Shown: one piece after another, positions 54,576-63,182 of the stretch | Layout: every line of letters begins with the position of its first letter | Numbering within the stretch: the stretch's first letter is position 1 | Source: JAFDYH01 sp049840875 | GTDB taxonomy: Bacteria > Bacteroidota > Bacteroidia > Chitinophagales > Chitinophagaceae | Assembly: GCA_049840875.1 (NCBI GenBank) | Contig: JASGJE010000012.1 | Location: 1 to 64,000 of the forward strand | Direction: 5' to 3' | DNA: 64,000 nucleotides | Notes under the pieces: generated by a model | Seen by the model: only the letters and a program-made list of their open reading frames with translations | What the model was told of the DNA's origin: nothing | Database searches by the model: none | Position numbers and translations under genes: made by a program

Positions 54576-55604
54576 ATGCAAACAATTCCAATAAGAACAA
54601 CGGTTGTAGGAAGCTATCCTTTCCCTGGGTGGTTAGAGTTCTCTTCAAAAAACTTAAATCAATTCGGCGCAGCTGATATAGAAGAGTTGATTGAAGATGC
54701 TGTAATTGCTGCGGTGCACGACCAGGTAGCTGCCGGCCTTGATGTAATTACTGATGGCGAGCAGACAAGACTTGATTTCAATTTGTCTTTTTATGGTTAT
54801 ATAAAAGGTATTCAGAATGATGAATCGGAAAGAAGAAAGTTTGGCCCGGCAGCACATGATCAGCGAGGAAAAAATAGTATCACCGATACACTGACTGCGC
54901 CGAATGGACTTGGTGTTGTGAAAGAATTTTTGCGGTTAAAAAAATTAGCGCCTGCAGGGCCGGTTTTAAAAGCAAGTGTGCCCGGTCCTTATACATTGAG
55001 CGGTCGTTTGTCACCGAATGAGCAATACAAAGACCGTTATGCAATTACGGAAGCGTTGTTGCCTATGATACGAAAAGAACTGGAAGATCTTGTAGCTGCA
55101 GGCTGCAACGAGATAACAGTTGATGAGCCATCAATGAGTTGCTACGCCTATAAAGAAGATACGAAACGCTTTGTTGATATTTTTAACCGTACAGTAAAAC
55201 CGATTGTGGGTAAATGTAATCTCAGTACGCATTTATGTTTCGGAAATTTCAAAGGACGGCCGGTTGGCTATCGCAGTATAAAACCAATGTTGCCGGATTT
55301 CCTGGATTTATCGGTGGATGAAATTCATATCGAAATGGCAAACCGTGAGTTTTCGGAAATTGAATTACTGAAACCTTTCGCTGAAAAGATGAATGTCGCT
55401 GTTGGCATCATCGATGTAAAGAATTATTATATCGAAACAGTAGATGATGTTGTGGATAGAATAAATCGTTGCTTAAAATACATTCCGGCTGAAAAATTAT
55501 CTGTGGCACCGGATTGCGGATTAAGCCAAACGGCAAGATGGGCATCAAGACAGAAGCTTGCGAATATGGTGAAAGGAGCGAAGAAGGTGAGGGAAAGTTT
55601 GTAA
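54576..55604 (+). CDS. MetE C-terminal-like (cobalamin-independent methionine synthase family) protein
   Basis: 342 residues from the ATG at 54576. It corresponds only to the catalytic C-terminal barrel of MetE: TTVVGSYPFPGWL, VAAGLDVITDGEQTRLDF, KASVPGPYTLSGRLS, AAGCNEITVDEPSMS, LSTHLCFGNFKGRP, EIHIEMANREFSEIELLKPF, LSVAPDCGLSQTARW. All four zinc ligands are recognisable: His 219, Cys 221, Glu 253 and Cys 314. It is therefore probably an active zinc methyltransferase, transferring a methyl group from an unknown donor to a thiol. Stand-alone members exist as archaeal-type methionine synthases and in other methyl-transfer roles. Its place between sugar kinase/isomerase and lactonase-like genes is unusual. 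Confidence 0.85.
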   Translation: MQTIPIRTTVVGSYPFPGWLEFSSKNLNQFGAADIEELIEDAVIAAVHDQVAAGLDVITDGEQTRLDFNLSFYGYIKGIQNDESERRKFGPAAHDQRGKNSITDTLTAPNGLGVVKEFLRLKKLAPAGPVLKASVPGPYTLSGRLSPNEQYKDRYAITEALLPMIRKELEDLVAAGCNEITVDEPSMSCYAYKEDTKRFVDIFNRTVKPIVGKCNLSTHLCFGNFKGRPVGYRSIKPMLPDFLDLSVDEIHIEMANREFSEIELLKPFAEKMNVAVGIIDVKNYYIETVDDVVDRINRCLKYIPAEKLSVAPDCGLSQTARWASRQKLANMVKGAKKVRESL

Positions 55605-55813
55605 GAAGTTGACGATGAGAGTTGGCAGTTGTCAATTTGCAGTTGCGAACAGTATTCTATACAAACTATTTTATGCGCCGAACTGTATTGCTACTATTAA
55701 GCTTTCGTTACGTCGCACACTTAGTACGTTCGGTAATTCTTTTCGCCATTTTCGGATACTCAATAAAATAAAAGCCTGACTTATAACTTAAAACCTAAAA
55801 CTTAGAACTCTCT

Positions 55814-56665
55814 TTGTCACTAATACCTGCAATACAAAAAGACCAACAACTGCTTGACGATATTGAAAAGTTTCGTTCGGATAAAGAACATTTTCATTTA
55901 TGGTGGCTTGGTCAAAGCGGCTATTTATTACAATGGAAAGGGAAAAGAATTTTAATTGACCCTTATCTTTCTGATTCACTCACGAAAAAGTATGCGACTA
56001 CGAATAAGCCTCATGTACGCATGAGCGAAAGAGTTGTCGATCCTTCTTTACTCACAGATATTTCGATTGTTACGTCCAGTCATAATCATACCGACCATCT
56101 GGATGCTGAAACATTAATTCCTCTTTTAAAGAATAATCCCGGCATTCGCTTTATAATTCCTGAAGCAAACAGAATTTTTGTTGCAGATAGGGTCAAGTGT
56201 CCTGAAAATTTTCCGGATGGATTGAATGATCAGGAGCATCTAACGATTGGTGAATTCACATTTCATGGAGTACCTGCGAAGCATAATCTTATCGAGAGAG
56301 ATGATAGCGGTAATTGTAAATTTATGGGTTATGTGATACAATTTGGTGACTGGTCAGTGTATCATAGCGGCGATACGTTATGGTTTGATGGCATGGCCGA
56401 ACTACTGAAACCATTTAATGTTGATGTTGCGTTGCTGCCGATAAACGGAGATGAGCCGTCAAGAGGCGTAGCAGGCAATCTCAATGCAAAAGAAGCAGCG
56501 CAATTAGGAAAGGCTATCAAAGCAGGTGTTGTGATTCCTTGTCATTACAATATGTTCGAGTTCAATACTGCTGACCCGAACGATTTTGCACATGAGGCAA
56601 AAAACGTCAATCAATCGTTTGCAATTCTTCAGCACGGTGAAAGATGGGATAGTAGCTCTCTTTAG
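55814..56665 (+). CDS. UlaG-like metallo-beta-lactamase-fold hydrolase
   Basis: 283 residues from a TTG at 55814; no ATG is available before the conserved start. Beta-lactamase-like fold: WWLGQSGYLLQWKGKRILIDPYLSDSL, the metal motif SSHNHTDHLDAETL (HxHxDH, His 90, His 92, Asp 94, His 95), FTFHGVPAKHN, VYHSGDTLWFDGMAELLKPFNVDVALLPING and VVIPCHYNMFEFN. Strong likeness to UlaG (L-ascorbate-6-phosphate lactonase) and YtnP/YycJ-like hydrolases. No signal peptide, so cytoplasmic. In this context a sugar-lactone hydrolase is the best guess; it follows the MetE-like gene after a 209-base spacer. Confidence 0.85.
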   Translation: MSLIPAIQKDQQLLDDIEKFRSDKEHFHLWWLGQSGYLLQWKGKRILIDPYLSDSLTKKYATTNKPHVRMSERVVDPSLLTDISIVTSSHNHTDHLDAETLIPLLKNNPGIRFIIPEANRIFVADRVKCPENFPDGLNDQEHLTIGEFTFHGVPAKHNLIERDDSGNCKFMGYVIQFGDWSVYHSGDTLWFDGMAELLKPFNVDVALLPINGDEPSRGVAGNLNAKEAAQLGKAIKAGVVIPCHYNMFEFNTADPNDFAHEAKNVNQSFAILQHGERWDSSSL

Positions 56666-56779
56666 TGAAAAATAAGTCTAAAGTATCTTCCTGTTTCTGG
56701 ATTACAAATTGAAATCAGTACAGCGAATAATAATTTTATCAGGTTAAAGTATAAATTGCGATTCAAACTTAAATACAGA

Positions 56780-59035
56780 ATGAAACGCAGTTTACTTTTT
56801 TGCATTTCTTTTTTGGGTATTCATCTTTTTTTATCTGCTCAACCGAAACCACAACACAATCTTGCATTTGATAGTCTCGCTTCACGATGGGATGATGGAA
56901 TACCACTTGGTAATGGGTGGCTTGGTGCATTGATTTGGAAAAAAGACAATCACGTAAGACTTTCTTTAGATCGCGTTGATCTCTGGGATGATCGGCCGAT
57001 GAGTAGCATCGATAAACTGAAATTTAACTGGATAATAAACCAGGTAAACAAAGGTGAGTATGATACCGTGCAGAAATTAAGTGACGAGCCGTATGAAAAT
57101 AACCCTGCACCTACTAAAATTCCCGGAGCTGCGATTGAGTTTGACTTGAATAGTTTTGGAAAAGTTGTCAGCAATGCACTTGATATAGAAACTGCTTTAA
57201 GTGTTGTAAAGTTTGAGAATGGAGTTGCTTTTAATAATTATATACACGCCACAAAAGATGTTGGCTACTTTGGTTTTGAAAATCTGCCGGCTGATTTTTC
57301 TTTAAACGACATTCTCCCAATACTGATTCCACCGAATTATAATTCCGGGAATGCAGGCGTGACCGGTAACAGCGTAGAAGGCCAGGGTTTGGAAAGACTT
57401 GGATATAAGAAAGGCACTATAACGAAAACTAAAAACAGTATTTTATATCGTCAACCAACGTGGAATGGTAGTTATTATGAGGTGCTGATTAAATGGCAAC
57501 AACTATCACCAACTAACGTGGTGGGTCAGTGGACAATTACAAAAAATAGACACGCGGTATTAAGTGACTTAAATAAATCGGTGAAGGAACCTACCGGTTG
57601 GGATGCGCATATTGCCTGGTGGAATGACTTTTGGAAACGATCTTCTGTAACCCTTCCTGATGCATTGGTTGAACGACAATATTATCTCGAATTATACAAG
57701 TTTGGTTGTGTGGCAAGAAGTAATACACCGCCAATTTCATTGCAAGCCGTTTGGACTGCAGACAACGGAAATCTTCCACCGTGGAAAGGCGATATACATA
57801 ACGATCTAAATACGCAATTGAGTTATTGGCCTGGTTATACCTCAAACCATCTCGATCTTACATCATCTTATACAAATTGGATGGTGAAAGTGAAAGAAGA
57901 AAATAAACGTTGGACAAAAGAATTTTATGGAGTGAATGGATTGAATACACCTGGTGTTACAACGATCAGCGGAAAACCAATGGGAGGCTGGGCGCAATAT
58001 TCCTTTTCTCCAACAACAGTGGCATGGCTTGCGCAACATATGTACTGGCAATGGAAATATAGTATGGATAGTAATTTCCTGAAACGAAAAGCGCTTCCAT
58101 ATTTTAATGATGTGCAACAATACTTTTCTTTTTTGTTGAACAAAGACGGTTATAAAAACAAACTGCCATTGAGTTCAAGCCCCGAGTATAATGATAACAC
58201 GATCAAGGCATGGTTCAAGGATTTTACCAACTATGACCTTGCCTTAATTAAAAGCTTTTATGAAGAAGGAATAGATATGAACGTGGGCAATAAAAATGCA
58301 TGGGTACAACAATTACATGCGTTACCGGCATTTGATCAAAATGAAACCGGTCTTACCATTGCGCCTGGGCAAAACCTCGAACATTCGCATCGTCATCATG
58401 CACACCTTATGGCAATCTATCCATTGGCATTATTAAATGCAGAAAAGAAAGATGATAAAGAAATAATGAATAAATCACTACGCTGGTTGGAAAGTAAAGG
58501 TAGCTCAGAATGGTGTGGCTATTCATTTAGCTGGCTTGCTTGTATTTATGCAAGAGCAAACGAAGCTGATAGTGCAGTAAAACAATTACAGATTTTTGCT
58601 TCCAACTTTTGCTCTATCAATAGCTTTCATTTAAATGGCGATCAAAAAGGCGGCCAATACTCAAACTTTACCTATAGGCCATTTACTCTCGAAGGTAATT
58701 TTGGTTTTGCACAAGGGGTTCATGAATTATTAATTCAAACCCGTGATAATTGTATTGAAATTTTTCCTGCAGTTCCGCAAAGCTGGAAGAACGTTTCATT
58801 TAACAATCTTCGTACAGAAGGTGCATTTCTTATTTCTGCAAAGAAAGAAAACGGTGTAATCACATCTGTTTCTATCAAAGCAGAGAAAGGTGGGAATTGC
58901 AAAATAAAACTTCCATTTAAAACTTTTGTTGAGAAAGGTATTAAACGAGCCGACATAAAAATTGGTAATGATAATATAATTTCTTTTAAAGCTAATCCTG
59001 GTCAGATTATTACGTTTGAAAATGGGTATGAATGA
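56780..59035 (+). CDS. Secreted GH95-superfamily glycoside hydrolase, divergent
   Basis: 751 residues from the ATG at 56780, which begins the signal peptide (MKRSLLFCISFLGIHLFLSAQ). Domain order is as in GH95: an N-terminal beta domain opening with SRWDDGIPLGNGWLGALIWK (about 35-270), an (alpha/alpha)6 domain with ISLQAVWTADNGNLPPWKGDIHNDLNTQLSYWPGY, APGQNLEHSHRHHAHLMAIYPLALL, SEWCGYSFSWLACIYARAN and RPFTLEGNFGFAQGVHELLIQT, and a C-terminal beta domain. The motifs are shifted from the GH95 at 26893 (PPWKGDIH for TPWNGDYH, HHAHLMAIYP for HVSPLYGLHP, EGNFG for DGNFG). It may be an L-fucosidase-like enzyme of another linkage or a new subfamily. Followed by a hairpin and a phosphoesterase gene. 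Confidence 0.78.
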   Translation: MKRSLLFCISFLGIHLFLSAQPKPQHNLAFDSLASRWDDGIPLGNGWLGALIWKKDNHVRLSLDRVDLWDDRPMSSIDKLKFNWIINQVNKGEYDTVQKLSDEPYENNPAPTKIPGAAIEFDLNSFGKVVSNALDIETALSVVKFENGVAFNNYIHATKDVGYFGFENLPADFSLNDILPILIPPNYNSGNAGVTGNSVEGQGLERLGYKKGTITKTKNSILYRQPTWNGSYYEVLIKWQQLSPTNVVGQWTITKNRHAVLSDLNKSVKEPTGWDAHIAWWNDFWKRSSVTLPDALVERQYYLELYKFGCVARSNTPPISLQAVWTADNGNLPPWKGDIHNDLNTQLSYWPGYTSNHLDLTSSYTNWMVKVKEENKRWTKEFYGVNGLNTPGVTTISGKPMGGWAQYSFSPTTVAWLAQHMYWQWKYSMDSNFLKRKALPYFNDVQQYFSFLLNKDGYKNKLPLSSSPEYNDNTIKAWFKDFTNYDLALIKSFYEEGIDMNVGNKNAWVQQLHALPAFDQNETGLTIAPGQNLEHSHRHHAHLMAIYPLALLNAEKKDDKEIMNKSLRWLESKGSSEWCGYSFSWLACIYARANEADSAVKQLQIFASNFCSINSFHLNGDQKGGQYSNFTYRPFTLEGNFGFAQGVHELLIQTRDNCIEIFPAVPQSWKNVSFNNLRTEGAFLISAKKENGVITSVSIKAEKGGNCKIKLPFKTFVEKGIKRADIKIGNDNIISFKANPGQIITFENGYE

Positions 59036-59049
59036 GTTTTCAAAATTTG

Positions 59050-59082
59050 AGGTATGCCATTCTTTAGAAGTATGGCATACCT
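59050..59082 (+). terminator. Hairpin after the divergent GH95 gene
   Basis: Perfect 11-base stem AGGTATGCCAT/ATGGCATACCT with an 11-base loop, then CTTTAAATTCTT rather than a clean T-run. A plausible, moderately strong terminator starting 15 bases after the stop. Confidence 0.65.
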
Positions 59083-59106
59083 TTAAATTCTTAAGCAATT
59101 AATTAT

Positions 59107-59928
59107 ATGCAACGAAAAGAATTTCTCAAACTTGCAGGTTCGGCTTTCTTAATTTTGGCCAATGGCCGCGTTATTAAAGCAAATGATTTTTTTAATGATG
59201 AATTTTTAAAAAATAAAGTAAATCTTCGGTTTGTAGTTGCATCTGATGGACACTATGGCGAACCGAATACTGAATTCGGAAGTTTCTTTGATACAGCCGT
59301 TTCAAATATCAATGCGGTTCATTCAAAATATCCATTTTCATTTTGTGTAATTAATGGTGACATTATTCATAATGATAAAAACTTTTATCCCGCTGCAAAA
59401 AAGGCATTGGACAAATTACTGATGAAGTATTATGTCAGCCAGGGGAATCATGATCATGTTACGGCTGATGAATGGCACTCTGTATGGAATATGTCAGTCA
59501 ACCATGATTTTGTTCAGAATAAAAACTCATTTCTAATCGGAACTACTTCAAATGAAAAGGGAGAATATCTCTGTCCGGATTTAAAATGGTTTGCAGAAAA
59601 ATTGGAGGCGCATAAAAGCCAGGAAAATGTCTTCATCTTTATTCATATCAACCCGGGAAAACAAACAGCTAATGCGGTTGATTGCCCGGAATTTTACGAT
59701 TTATTAGCGAAGTATAAAAATGTAAAAGCAGTATTTAACGGGCATGATCATGATGAAGAAGGGATAAAAACGAAGAATGGTATTCCTTTTTTGTTTGATG
59801 CGCATTTTGGTGGAAGCTGGGGTACTGCCTATCGTGGTTTCAGAGTGGTCGAATTGTTGAAAGATAATTCCATCAGAACCTATATCATGAATCCGCTAAC
59901 GAAAATTAACGAAGCATTTCTTTCATAA
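59107..59928 (+). CDS. Calcineurin-like metallophosphoesterase, probably exported
   Basis: 273 residues. A short N-terminal stretch (QRKEFLKLAGSAFLILANGRVIKA) resembles a Tat-type signal with QRKEF in place of RR. The metallophosphatase motifs are in order: VVASDGHYGEP (DxH), FCVINGDIIHN (GDxxH-like), YYVSQGNHDHV (GNHD), FIFIHINPG (H), AVFNGHDHDEEG (GHxH). All metal ligands appear present. Substrate unknown; a sugar-phosphate or nucleotide phosphatase fits. Last gene of the sugar run, 71 bases after GH95. Confidence 0.85.
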   Translation: MQRKEFLKLAGSAFLILANGRVIKANDFFNDEFLKNKVNLRFVVASDGHYGEPNTEFGSFFDTAVSNINAVHSKYPFSFCVINGDIIHNDKNFYPAAKKALDKLLMKYYVSQGNHDHVTADEWHSVWNMSVNHDFVQNKNSFLIGTTSNEKGEYLCPDLKWFAEKLEAHKSQENVFIFIHINPGKQTANAVDCPEFYDLLAKYKNVKAVFNGHDHDEEGIKTKNGIPFLFDAHFGGSWGTAYRGFRVVELLKDNSIRTYIMNPLTKINEAFLS

Positions 59929-60032
59929 TTGCGGTGGTCTTAATCACACCCCACATGCTTTGGTATAAAATAATTTTACTGCGAATCTCAACTGAGATAA
60001 ATTTGATGTTATTTATTTCAGTATAACAAAGG

Positions 60033-60722
60033 ATGAAAGCAATCAAGGAAAAGGAAATATCACTGATTTACAGGATGCCACCTGTCATTAAGCCTTTGAT
60101 TGCAATTTCAATAGCTGCAGCTGTTTATTTTATTTTCCCTGTAGGCAATCACAATGATTTTTCGCGAATCATGCTCGCCTGGGATGTTTTCAGTTTTTTA
60201 TTACTGGGACTCTATTGGTTTATTTTTTACACTACAATACCACTGCACATTCGTAAACTCGCTGCGAAAGAAGATACAAGCCGCGTTATCATTTTTGTGA
60301 TCACGTTGATTTGTACAACGGCGAGTATGCTGGCAGTGATCTTGCTTTTAACTACGAAGCATGAAACCAGCGCTATCAAAGTAGTTCATCTCTCTGTAGC
60401 TATAATTGGTATGACGCTTTCGTGGAGCCTGGTACATACAATTTTTGCAGTTCGTTATGCGCATATGTACTATATGGACCACGAAACAAAAGCAAATACA
60501 CATGCCGGTGGCCTGGAATTTCCGGATGAGGATAAACCTGATTTCGTTGACTTTGCTTACTTCTCTTTCGTGCTGGGTATGACCTTCCAGGTATCAGATG
60601 TATCAATTACTTCCAGGAAAATAAGACGCATGGTTCTCTGGCACAGCCTCATTTCTTTCGGATATAACGCGGTCATTATAGCTTTAACGATAAATGTTGT
60701 CGCGGGATTAGGAGGAGGATAA
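60033..60722 (+). CDS. DUF1345 family membrane protein
   Basis: 229 residues with about five membrane segments. The signature part is at the C-terminus: HYYMDHETKANTHAGGLEFP-like YYMDHETKANTHAGGLEFPDEDKPDFVDFAYFSFVLGMTFQVSDVSITSRKIRRMVLWHSLISFGYNAVIIALTINV. This matches DUF1345. Function unknown. Convergent with the enoyl-CoA hydratase gene six bases away. Confidence 0.88.
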   Translation: MKAIKEKEISLIYRMPPVIKPLIAISIAAAVYFIFPVGNHNDFSRIMLAWDVFSFLLLGLYWFIFYTTIPLHIRKLAAKEDTSRVIIFVITLICTTASMLAVILLLTTKHETSAIKVVHLSVAIIGMTLSWSLVHTIFAVRYAHMYYMDHETKANTHAGGLEFPDEDKPDFVDFAYFSFVLGMTFQVSDVSITSRKIRRMVLWHSLISFGYNAVIIALTINVVAGLGGG

Positions 60723-60728
60723 AGAAAA

Positions 60729-61505
60729 TTATTTTCCTTTAAAATTCGCTTTTCTTTTTTCCAAAAATGCGCCTGCACCTTCTTTTAAATCTTCTGTGGT
60801 AAAACACTCTCCGAATTTTTTTATTTCGAAATCATATCCCTGTTGCGTGTGATCGAAATTATTGATGCACTCTATTACTTTTGAAATAGCAATGGGGGCT
60901 TTGGTATGTATCAATTGCAAAGTTTCTTTGGCTTTTGGTAAAAGTTCTTCAGCACTTGTTACTTTATTTACTATTCCAAATTCCATCGCTTCCTTCGTGG
61001 TAATCATGTTGCCGGTCATAATTAATTCCATACTGCGATTACGTCCTATTAATTGCGTTAACCGCTGTGTTCCTCCGTAACCGGGAATCAATCCAAGGTT
61101 CACTTCTGGCTGTCCAAACTTTGCATTTTCACTGGCATATATAAAATGACAAGCTACCGCCAACTCGCAACCGCCACCTAATGCGAAACCGTTTACAGCA
61201 GCAATTACAGGTTTGGGACAATTCTCTATTTTATTAAATACTGTTTGTTGCCCATGCCTGGCTAGTTCTTCACCTTCGTCAGCACTCAGTTGTAAAAACT
61301 CACTGATATCAGCGCCGGCTACAAACGCTTTTGGTCCGGCGCCTGTAATTATAGCTGATTTTATATCTCCATTATTATAAACTTCGTCCATCGCTGCACT
61401 CAGTTCTGTAATCACTGTTTTGTTCAGCGCATTTAATTTATCGGGCCGGTTGATCGTTATAACACAGGTATTATTTTCAATTTGAGTAAGCAGGGTAGTG
61501 AACAT
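60729..61505 (-). CDS. Enoyl-CoA hydratase/isomerase family protein
   Basis: 258 residues, crotonase fold, cytoplasmic. Motifs: CVITINRPDKLNALN, GPKAFVAGADISEFLQL (oxyanion hole), NCPKPVIAAVNGFALGGGCELAVACHFIYASENAKFGQPEVNLGLIPGYGGTQRLTQLIG. The two catalytic glutamates of hydratases are present (GGGCELA and GQPEVNLG), so it should hydrate 2-enoyl-CoA. A role in beta-oxidation or 3-hydroxybutyryl-CoA formation is likely. It is preceded by a small membrane protein gene with which it overlaps by 29 bases. Confidence 0.93.
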   Translation of the reverse strand: MFTTLLTQIENNTCVITINRPDKLNALNKTVITELSAAMDEVYNNGDIKSAIITGAGPKAFVAGADISEFLQLSADEGEELARHGQQTVFNKIENCPKPVIAAVNGFALGGGCELAVACHFIYASENAKFGQPEVNLGLIPGYGGTQRLTQLIGRNRSMELIMTGNMITTKEAMEFGIVNKVTSAEELLPKAKETLQLIHTKAPIAISKVIECINNFDHTQQGYDFEIKKFGECFTTEDLKEGAGAFLEKRKANFKGK

Positions 61506-61803
61506 GGTCTCTATTTTTCTTCAAAAATAGACTATTCGAAAGTTTTCCTTTTACCTGCCTGATGCGGTGCTTTAGTTTCAGCATGTAAAAATAAAACCAT
61601 CGTACTGCTACTAACGTGCTGCTGATAACTAATGAGCCGGTGAACACCAGTTTAAAGAAGAAGATAATTTCTTCCATCCACGTCATTGGAAATTCATAAA
61701 AGAGAATGCGGACAAAAACGTAAAGACTAACAGAAACAATAATCGCTGGGGAGATAGCCCGGAAGACAATAGAATGTCTTTTATGGGCAATAAAGCTTTT
61801 CAT
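61477..61803 (-). CDS. Small membrane protein, unknown function
   Basis: 108 residues. Basic N-terminus, two hydrophobic segments (about 18-35, IVSVSLYVFVRILFY; and about 48-70, FFKLVFTGSLVISSTLVAV), then a basic cytoplasmic-type tail (KLKHRIRQVKGKLSNSLFLKKNRD). Not recognised. Its end overlaps the enoyl-CoA hydratase start by 29 bases, so the two are cotranscribed. Confidence 0.6.
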   Translation of the reverse strand: MKSFIAHKRHSIVFRAISPAIIVSVSLYVFVRILFYEFPMTWMEEIIFFFKLVFTGSLVISSTLVAVRWFYFYMLKLKHRIRQVKGKLSNSLFLKKNRDHVHYPAYSN

Positions 61804-61968
61804 TTGTAAAAATTTTCAGAATAAGGTTTGTTTAACGAGGCGCAAATATCAGTTGTGGAAACAGAAATTTTCTGTCGCAAGTAATGAACGGGCATTTTGC
61901 GTTAGCGAAAGGCTTTCCTAAGCGGATGAACTGTTGAAAGAATATTCTGAACTATGTGGTGTAGGCTG

Positions 61969-62475
61969 TTACGGAACATCAATCGCCCGGATAGTAACCC
62001 TGTTTTCGATTTTGCCTTTACCATATTTATCGGTGAATACGACGGTAACATCATAGTTCTGTTCCCATTCCATCGGTTTGCCGGTATTTACCGTGCAACG
62101 TAAATAATCAAGACTGTCTTTGTTGAAAATATCGTTTCCTTTAAAAAGGTCCGGCTCATCTAATAATTTCTTTCCGGTTTTATCGGCGATCGTAAGTGCG
62201 CATCCAACCGATACTTTATTGTCTTTTGCCGTAAAGCCTTTTACTTTTTCATTTACGATTATAAAGCTTTCGCCGAGCGGAATATCGGTGTGATTCAAAA
62301 CTTCGTCGTTCATTACGATCTTGGAGCCTGCAGGAACAAGACCTGTATAGCTTGTTACCATTCCTGTATTAATATCCTTACTGATGCCGGATGGCGCAAT
62401 AGAGTTACATGCCAGGAAAAATGTAAACAAATAAATGATAGAAAGAGGGGCTTGAACTTGGTTAAGGGGTTTCAT
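61969..62475 (-). CDS. Hypothetical lipoprotein
   Basis: 168 residues. Signal peptide with lipobox FFLAC (Cys near 23). The mature part is a beta-rich domain (MVTSYTGLVPAGSKIVMNDEVLNHTDIPLGESFIIVNEKVKGF, KVSVGCALTIADKTGKKLL, YDVTVVFTDKYGKGKIENRVTIRAID). No catalytic motif; probably a membrane-anchored sandwich of unknown role. Single gene. Confidence 0.65.
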   Translation of the reverse strand: MKPLNQVQAPLSIIYLFTFFLACNSIAPSGISKDINTGMVTSYTGLVPAGSKIVMNDEVLNHTDIPLGESFIIVNEKVKGFTAKDNKVSVGCALTIADKTGKKLLDEPDLFKGNDIFNKDSLDYLRCTVNTGKPMEWEQNYDVTVVFTDKYGKGKIENRVTIRAIDVP

Positions 62476-62510
62476 ATTGATTGTATGCTTTGAGAATTTA
62501 TTTTGAATTT

Positions 62511-62999
62511 TTAACCTGACTTATTCAAATTTCTCAGTTCTTCCAGTCTGGCAATATCCCAAAGATCTTTTTGACGGGAAGAACGCAACTTGATGTTCTT
62601 TAAAAAATCATACGGTACCATTCGCAGTTCAATATTATTTCCAGTTTGATGTATCACCATATTTTTCTCCGCCTCATCGAAAGAGATATTCTTGTGTATA
62701 ATTGTTAAAACATCAATTACATGGGGCTTGATACCTAACGAACACATAAAATATCCGGTAAAATCTTCCTCTTTTATTTCGCTGATTTCATTATCACTAT
62801 ATTTCATACAGCGTAGAGTATTTAAAAATGACTCTTTATTTTCGATTGTCGGGGCAATCCAAATATCCATGTCTTCCGTTGACCTGTGATATCCATAATA
62901 ATTAACTGCATAGCCTCCAATACAGAGATATCTTAGATTATTTTTAGCAGCACATTCAAGAAAAAGAACGAACTCTTCATTCTCTATGTCCATCTGCAA
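62511..62999 (-). CDS. Nucleotidyltransferase (MNT/AbiEii-like)
   Basis: 162 residues. Pol-beta-type nucleotidyltransferase core: LRYLCIGGYAVNYYGYHRSTEDMDIWI, with GG and the DxD-type acidic pair (EDMDIWI) for metal binding; then HVIDVLTIIHKNISFDEA with a third acidic residue, and LRSSRQKDLWDIARLEELR. It resembles toxin-type nucleotidyltransferases (AbiEii/MNT) that modify tRNA or a partner protein. It overlaps by 23 bases with the small upstream gene at 62977, which suggests a toxin-antitoxin-like or regulatory pair. Function not proven. Confidence 0.75.
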   Translation of the reverse strand: MQMDIENEEFVLFLECAAKNNLRYLCIGGYAVNYYGYHRSTEDMDIWIAPTIENKESFLNTLRCMKYSDNEISEIKEEDFTGYFMCSLGIKPHVIDVLTIIHKNISFDEAEKNMVIHQTGNNIELRMVPYDFLKNIKLRSSRQKDLWDIARLEELRNLNKSG

Positions 63000-63174
63000 A
63001 ATGTTTTTGAATAGTTATTTTTTTTACAAAAGGTTTCAGAAAATCTTTATAATTTTTCTTTTGTAGTTCTGCAAGGGCTTTTAATCGACCAGATGGTGAT
63101 AATGAGATAAAATATTCCAGGAAATAACGCTCTTGCTCCTCAAATGATTTGAATATTTTTATCTTCCGCTCCAT
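62977..63174 (-). CDS. Small protein, partner of the nucleotidyltransferase
   Basis: 65 residues from the ATG at 63174 (MERKIKIFKSFEEQERYFLEYF); another ATG two codons upstream. Basic and helical, without signal peptide or membrane segment: SFEEQERYFLEYFISLSPSGRLKALAELQKKNYKDFL. The FEEQERYF...R...L pattern recurs in small proteins upstream of nucleotidyltransferases in Bacteroidota. The 23-base overlap with the downstream gene implies translational coupling. Probable antitoxin or specificity partner. Confidence 0.6.
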   Translation of the reverse strand: MERKIKIFKSFEEQERYFLEYFISLSPSGRLKALAELQKKNYKDFLKPFVKKITIQKHFADGHRE

Positions 63175-63182
63175 ACGCAAAT

